This document shows positions 60,639 to 64,000 of a stretch of 64,000 bases of DNA, in pieces; within the stretch, counting starts at the first letter, position 1; each line of letters starts with the position of its first letter. The stretch is from assembly GCA_937865685.1 (NCBI GenBank), contig CALMGU010000093.1:1-64000 (forward strand), written 5' to 3'. Made by a program: the position numbers and the translations under genes. A model generated the notes under the pieces. The model was given only the letters and a program-made list of their open reading frames with translations. It was not told where the DNA came from and searched no databases. Source of the stretch: an uncultured Alphaproteobacteria bacterium (GTDB taxonomy: Bacteria; Pseudomonadota; Alphaproteobacteria; Micropepsales; Micropepsaceae).

Positions 60639-63600
60639 TTATTTGAGCTTCAATTCCAGCCGGGAGTGACCGTCCGTGGGCGTGGCCGTCAAAGCCGTCG
60701 CCAGGAAGACACGCTCCGGATTGACGCTTTTATCCGCCAGCAAGGCGTCGCGCACCGCGGTGGCGCGCGCCAGGCCCAACGCCGCCAGCTGCGCATTCGC
60801 CGGCGCGAAGGCTTTGCGCAATTCGGCCCGCAGCCATTGGGTTTCCAGCAAAGTGCGCTGGTCGCTTTCGTCCAAGGGCGGAGTGGCGGCGGCGCCGGCC
60901 TTCAGCACTTCGGGTGGGAATTCCGGATACTCCGCCCGCTTGCCCAGCTTGGCGCGATAGACATCCTCCAGCCGGTCATGCTGTTCGTCGCGGTCGAGGG
61001 CAGAGAATTTCGCGGGATTGCCGCGCTTGATCTCCTTGGCCATCGCCTGCGCTTCGATGGCGGCATCGGCGATCCCGGCGGCATCTTCGGCGGTGGCGGG
61101 ACCGGCGGGAATATCCAGGTTGATCGCGGGCCGCTCCACCAGCGCCTTGGCGAAAGCGCCCAGCGATTCCGTCGCGCCGGGCGGCAGGTCGGCCGTGCCA
61201 GGCGCGAAATCGACGAACTGGGCTTTCTCGGCGCCCGCGAACAAAGAGCCGATCAGCTGAAACGGCGCGGCGATGGCTTTTTCGATGACATTGCCGATGA
61301 TCTGCCAGACCAGCGGCCAAATGCGGAATTTGGGATCGTCCAAGGATCCCACCACCGGCAGGCTGAGATCGATCACGCCATCCTTGTCTTTCAGAAGCGC
61401 GGTCGCCAGCCGGATCGGCAGCGGCACGGCTTCCTTGCTTTCGGTGGCCGCGCCCCATTCCAGCTGGTCGATCACCACATGATGGTCGGCCTTCAGCGCG
61501 CGATTGTCGATCTTGTAGCTGAGTTCGGTGGTGAGCTTGCCTTTGGCGATGGCGTAACCGGCATAGCGGCCGGAATAGGGATTGAACACCGGCAGCTCGA
61601 TATTGTGGAACGCCAGATGAAGTTCGGTCTGCCGGTCATAGGCGAAGGGATCCATCGAGCCCTTGATGGTGACCGGCGAGAATTGATCAATCACCTGGCC
61701 GGAGAAATCGACGGCCGCGACCTGGCCGGGCTGGTTGGTGATGTTGGTGATCGCGCCCTGCATCGCATCGATGCGGGCCTCGAAATTCGGCTGCATCGAA
61801 TAATCCGCGAAACTCATGGTGCCGTGATCGACATCCAGCCGCTTCATCCGGATTTTCAGGGCGGGCGCGGGGGCGGCTTTGACGGGCACGGGCTTTACGG
61901 CCGCGAGCTTTGCAACCGGCGCATTCTCGCCCGCCGCCACTGTCGCGGCCGGGGCGGATGCCGGCATGAACTGCTTGTAGCTGAAGGAGCGATCCGGCAG
62001 CACCGCCAGCCGGCCCAAGGGATGGCTGAGCCGTCCGCTGGCGATCTCCAGCCGGTCGGCGCGGTAATCGATGGATTTCAGCGCGAAGGATTGCCAGGAG
62101 ACCAGCGGGCTCTTGCTGGCATTTTCCATCACGGTGAAATTGCCCACCGACGCGTCGCCCTGGAAGCGCAGCGCGGCCATGTCGTTCATCTCATAGTGCA
62201 GGCTGCCGGAGGTGCTGAGCGTGCCGGATTTGAGCTCCAGATCGGGAATGCGCGGCATATAGGGAACGAAGGCGTCGAGCGGCAACCCGGCCAGCGTGAA
62301 TTTCATGTCCGCGATGCCGCCTTGCGGCGTCACCGCGCCCTCGCCGCTCAAACTCGCCTTCCGGTCGATCCGGGCATCGAAGCGGATATTCACCGGCTGG
62401 GTGAGGTCGCTGCCCGCCCCGGTGGCGGAGACATTGATCGGCGTGACGGTGAAGCGCGCCATGGGCGTCACCGCGCGGTCTTCGTAACGCAAGGTGGCGG
62501 CGCTGAGTGCGAAATTCTCCAGCTTGATATTCCAGGGCGCGGATGCGACAGGTATCGCGGGCGTGGCGTCCCCGGCTTTCTCCGGCATCATCGCCATCAG
62601 GCTGATCCGGCCGTCGCGCTCCCGGCGCACGGGAAGATCGGCGCCGTCCAGCGCCAGGCTGCCCAGGGTGATCAAGTGCGCGCCCATGTCGAGCTTTGCG
62701 CCTTTCAGCGACAGGCTCGCCAGCTTGATCGCATTGCCGCCGCCGGCGGGATTGACGCCCAGGCCCTCAACATCCAGGCGCGGCATGGCGGCCAGCATCG
62801 AAAGCGACTTTCCGCCGGTCATCGCGATGGGACCGATACTGGCCTGGAGCCGGTCGAGCTTCACCGAACCGCGGAACAGATTCTTCTTGCCATCGAGACT
62901 GAGGCCGGTCAGCGACAAGGCGGGTACCGATGCGCCCAGCCGCATGCCGTTCGCGTCATAGGCGAAATTGTAATCGGCGGTGAACCCGATCTGGCCGCCC
63001 GTCAGCACCACCGGCAGCATCTCGCCGAGGAATTTCTGAATCGTGTCGCTTTGCAATCCGGCGACGGTGAGACGCCCGCCCGACGCAATCGGCGCGATGG
63101 ACAAGGTGCCGGTCCAATCAAAGCCTTCGCCCTTCTCGCTTTTTGCTTTCAACGCAAAGGCGCCGCCCTTGGCCTGGTCGGTCTGGAAATCCTTGAGCGT
63201 GAAGCTGATGGGCGTCAGGGTTTTTTCCGGTCGCAATTCGCGGCTGTCATCGGCATAGACGATGCGGCCTTGATCGACCGTGAAAGTATCGATCCGCACT
63301 GCCGGGCTGGGCCCTTCGGATTTGGTCTTGGGCACCAGCTCGATCAGGTTCAGCGCGCCGTCGGGCCGCACGATGGCCCGCACAAAGGGCCGGTCGATGC
63401 GCACATCGGTGAAGCGATAGGCGTGCTGGAACAGGGAGAGGATGGAAAAGCCGATCTTCAGATGACCCACGGCCACCATGGGCTGCTGCTGCGCGTCGGG
63501 TATGGCGATGTCGCCGACATCGACGGTGAAGCGCAGCGGATCGAATTTGATTTCACCCAGTGCCAGCTTCTTGTCGAGATTGGTCCCCACCCACGCCACG

Positions 63601-63767
63601 GCCTGTGAGCGGATCAGGCCGGGGACGAGGAAATAACCGGCCAGCAGATAGGCGAAAAAAAGAAACGCAAGGGCGGACGCCGCCCAGATCCATTTGCGGT
63701 ACCGGCGCACCCCCGAACCGGCGCCTTCGGGCGACAGCGGATCGGAGCCGGGCTTTTCACTAGTCAA
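60639..63767 (-). CDS. DUF748/AsmA-like envelope protein
   Basis: 1042 residues. The N-terminal membrane anchor (WIWAASALAFLFFAYLLAGY, about 27-46) is followed by AsmA-like beta repeats, DUF748 segments (MSFADYSMQPNFEARIDAMQ, LEWGAATESKEAVPLPIRLA, LKDKDGVIDLSLPVVGSLDD, FRIWPLVWQIIGNVIEKAI) and a C-terminal OmpA-like helical tail (ALGLARATAVRDALLADKSV, RVFLATAL). DUF748 proteins resemble bridge-like lipid transporters of the TamB/AsmA group and act in the periplasm. The start appears to be TTG 63767, since no ATG or GTG lies in frame nearby. Substrate not known. Confidence 0.88.
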   Translation of the reverse strand: MTSEKPGSDPLSPEGAGSGVRRYRKWIWAASALAFLFFAYLLAGYFLVPGLIRSQAVAWVGTNLDKKLALGEIKFDPLRFTVDVGDIAIPDAQQQPMVAVGHLKIGFSILSLFQHAYRFTDVRIDRPFVRAIVRPDGALNLIELVPKTKSEGPSPAVRIDTFTVDQGRIVYADDSRELRPEKTLTPISFTLKDFQTDQAKGGAFALKAKSEKGEGFDWTGTLSIAPIASGGRLTVAGLQSDTIQKFLGEMLPVVLTGGQIGFTADYNFAYDANGMRLGASVPALSLTGLSLDGKKNLFRGSVKLDRLQASIGPIAMTGGKSLSMLAAMPRLDVEGLGVNPAGGGNAIKLASLSLKGAKLDMGAHLITLGSLALDGADLPVRRERDGRISLMAMMPEKAGDATPAIPVASAPWNIKLENFALSAATLRYEDRAVTPMARFTVTPINVSATGAGSDLTQPVNIRFDARIDRKASLSGEGAVTPQGGIADMKFTLAGLPLDAFVPYMPRIPDLELKSGTLSTSGSLHYEMNDMAALRFQGDASVGNFTVMENASKSPLVSWQSFALKSIDYRADRLEIASGRLSHPLGRLAVLPDRSFSYKQFMPASAPAATVAAGENAPVAKLAAVKPVPVKAAPAPALKIRMKRLDVDHGTMSFADYSMQPNFEARIDAMQGAITNITNQPGQVAAVDFSGQVIDQFSPVTIKGSMDPFAYDRQTELHLAFHNIELPVFNPYSGRYAGYAIAKGKLTTELSYKIDNRALKADHHVVIDQLEWGAATESKEAVPLPIRLATALLKDKDGVIDLSLPVVGSLDDPKFRIWPLVWQIIGNVIEKAIAAPFQLIGSLFAGAEKAQFVDFAPGTADLPPGATESLGAFAKALVERPAINLDIPAGPATAEDAAGIADAAIEAQAMAKEIKRGNPAKFSALDRDEQHDRLEDVYRAKLGKRAEYPEFPPEVLKAGAAATPPLDESDQRTLLETQWLRAELRKAFAPANAQLAALGLARATAVRDALLADKSVNPERVFLATALTATPTDGHSRLELKLK

Positions 63768-63892
63768 AATTCGACGTCCAGAACACCCCGCCCCATGGTG
63801 CGGAGTTTCGCGCCTGAAGGCAACAATATTGCGGCATGCCGGCCCGCATTCCGGTTCATAACTCTGTCACGGGCCGCAAACGCCAAGGGCGT

Positions 63893-64000
63893 TTAAAGGC
63901 TGGCCAATTCCGTCAGCCGGATATTCTTGAGCGGCAGCGAACGGATGCGTTTGCCCGATGCGGCGAAGATGGCGTTGGCGATGGCCGCCGCGATGGGCGC
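63893..64000 (-). CDS. C-terminus of a xanthine dehydrogenase-family molybdopterin subunit (partial)
   Basis: Only the last 35 codons are inside the window. They read APIAAAIANAIFAASGKRIR and end SLPLKNIRLTELASL, the typical tail of large molybdopterin-binding subunits of the xanthine dehydrogenase/isoquinoline 1-oxidoreductase type, where a final helix (ANAIFAATGKR) precedes a short LPL strand. The gene begins beyond the right edge. A short inverted repeat (AACGCC/GGCGTT) overlaps the stop but lacks a T-run. Confidence 0.72.
   Translation of the reverse strand, partial: APIAAAIANAIFAASGKRIRSLPLKNIRLTELASL

Overview
The window looks like chromosome of a GC-rich aerobic alphaproteobacterium (Caulobacterales, Sphingomonadales or Rhizomicrobium-like). 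The grounds are four large TonB-dependent receptors, Tat-exported enzymes, a PodJ-type Sel1 repeat signature, an ExoD-family protein, TamA/TamB and a Rieske-FAD reductase. No rRNA, tRNA, CRISPR array, IS element or phage gene was recognised. The genus is a guess from gene style and was not tested.

Left part (1-16986): a 5'-truncated RNase G fragment at the edge, three consecutive TonB receptors with strong intrinsic terminators, then a tight minus-strand operon of amino-acid enzymes. In transcription order this is an ornithine cyclodeaminase-family protein, a Tat-exported class V aminotransferase, a D-cysteine desulfhydrase-family PLP enzyme, a MerB-like protein, a LysE exporter and a Tat-exported flavin amine oxidase. 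A secreted class C beta-lactamase-type serine hydrolase is divergent to it. Together this looks like a peptide or amino-acid uptake and modification locus.

Middle (17008-34610): a giant coiled-coil protein with a tryptophan-anchored repeat and an SH3b tail, a TraB/GumN-family protein, a 2-oxoacid:ferredoxin oxidoreductase operon (GltD-like/ferredoxin fusion, fused gamma-alpha subunit, beta subunit, zinc ribbon), a sulfotransferase, an alpha-amino acid ester hydrolase, a CapA-family protein, a FAD hydroxylase and small proteins. The fourth TonB receptor (34611-37379) is a clear paralogue of the third.

Right part (37847-64000): the most unusual locus is 38969-43746. It holds a coiled-coil protein with short tandem repeats and two proteins that each join a TetR-type DNA-binding domain, one transmembrane helix and a PodJ-like Sel1 repeat domain; this looks like a membrane-anchored transcription-factor or polarity module. 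After it come a PadR/YqjI-like regulator with a perfect 16-bp palindrome in its promoter, an S41-like protease, a tamA-tamB-phosphoesterase operon, an MscS channel, an M28 peptidase, an epoxide hydrolase-like enzyme, DinB and VOC proteins, a Rieske-FAD reductase, a DUF748 envelope protein and the tail of a molybdopterin dehydrogenase.

All functions are assigned by reading motifs. No database search, alignment program or structure prediction was run.
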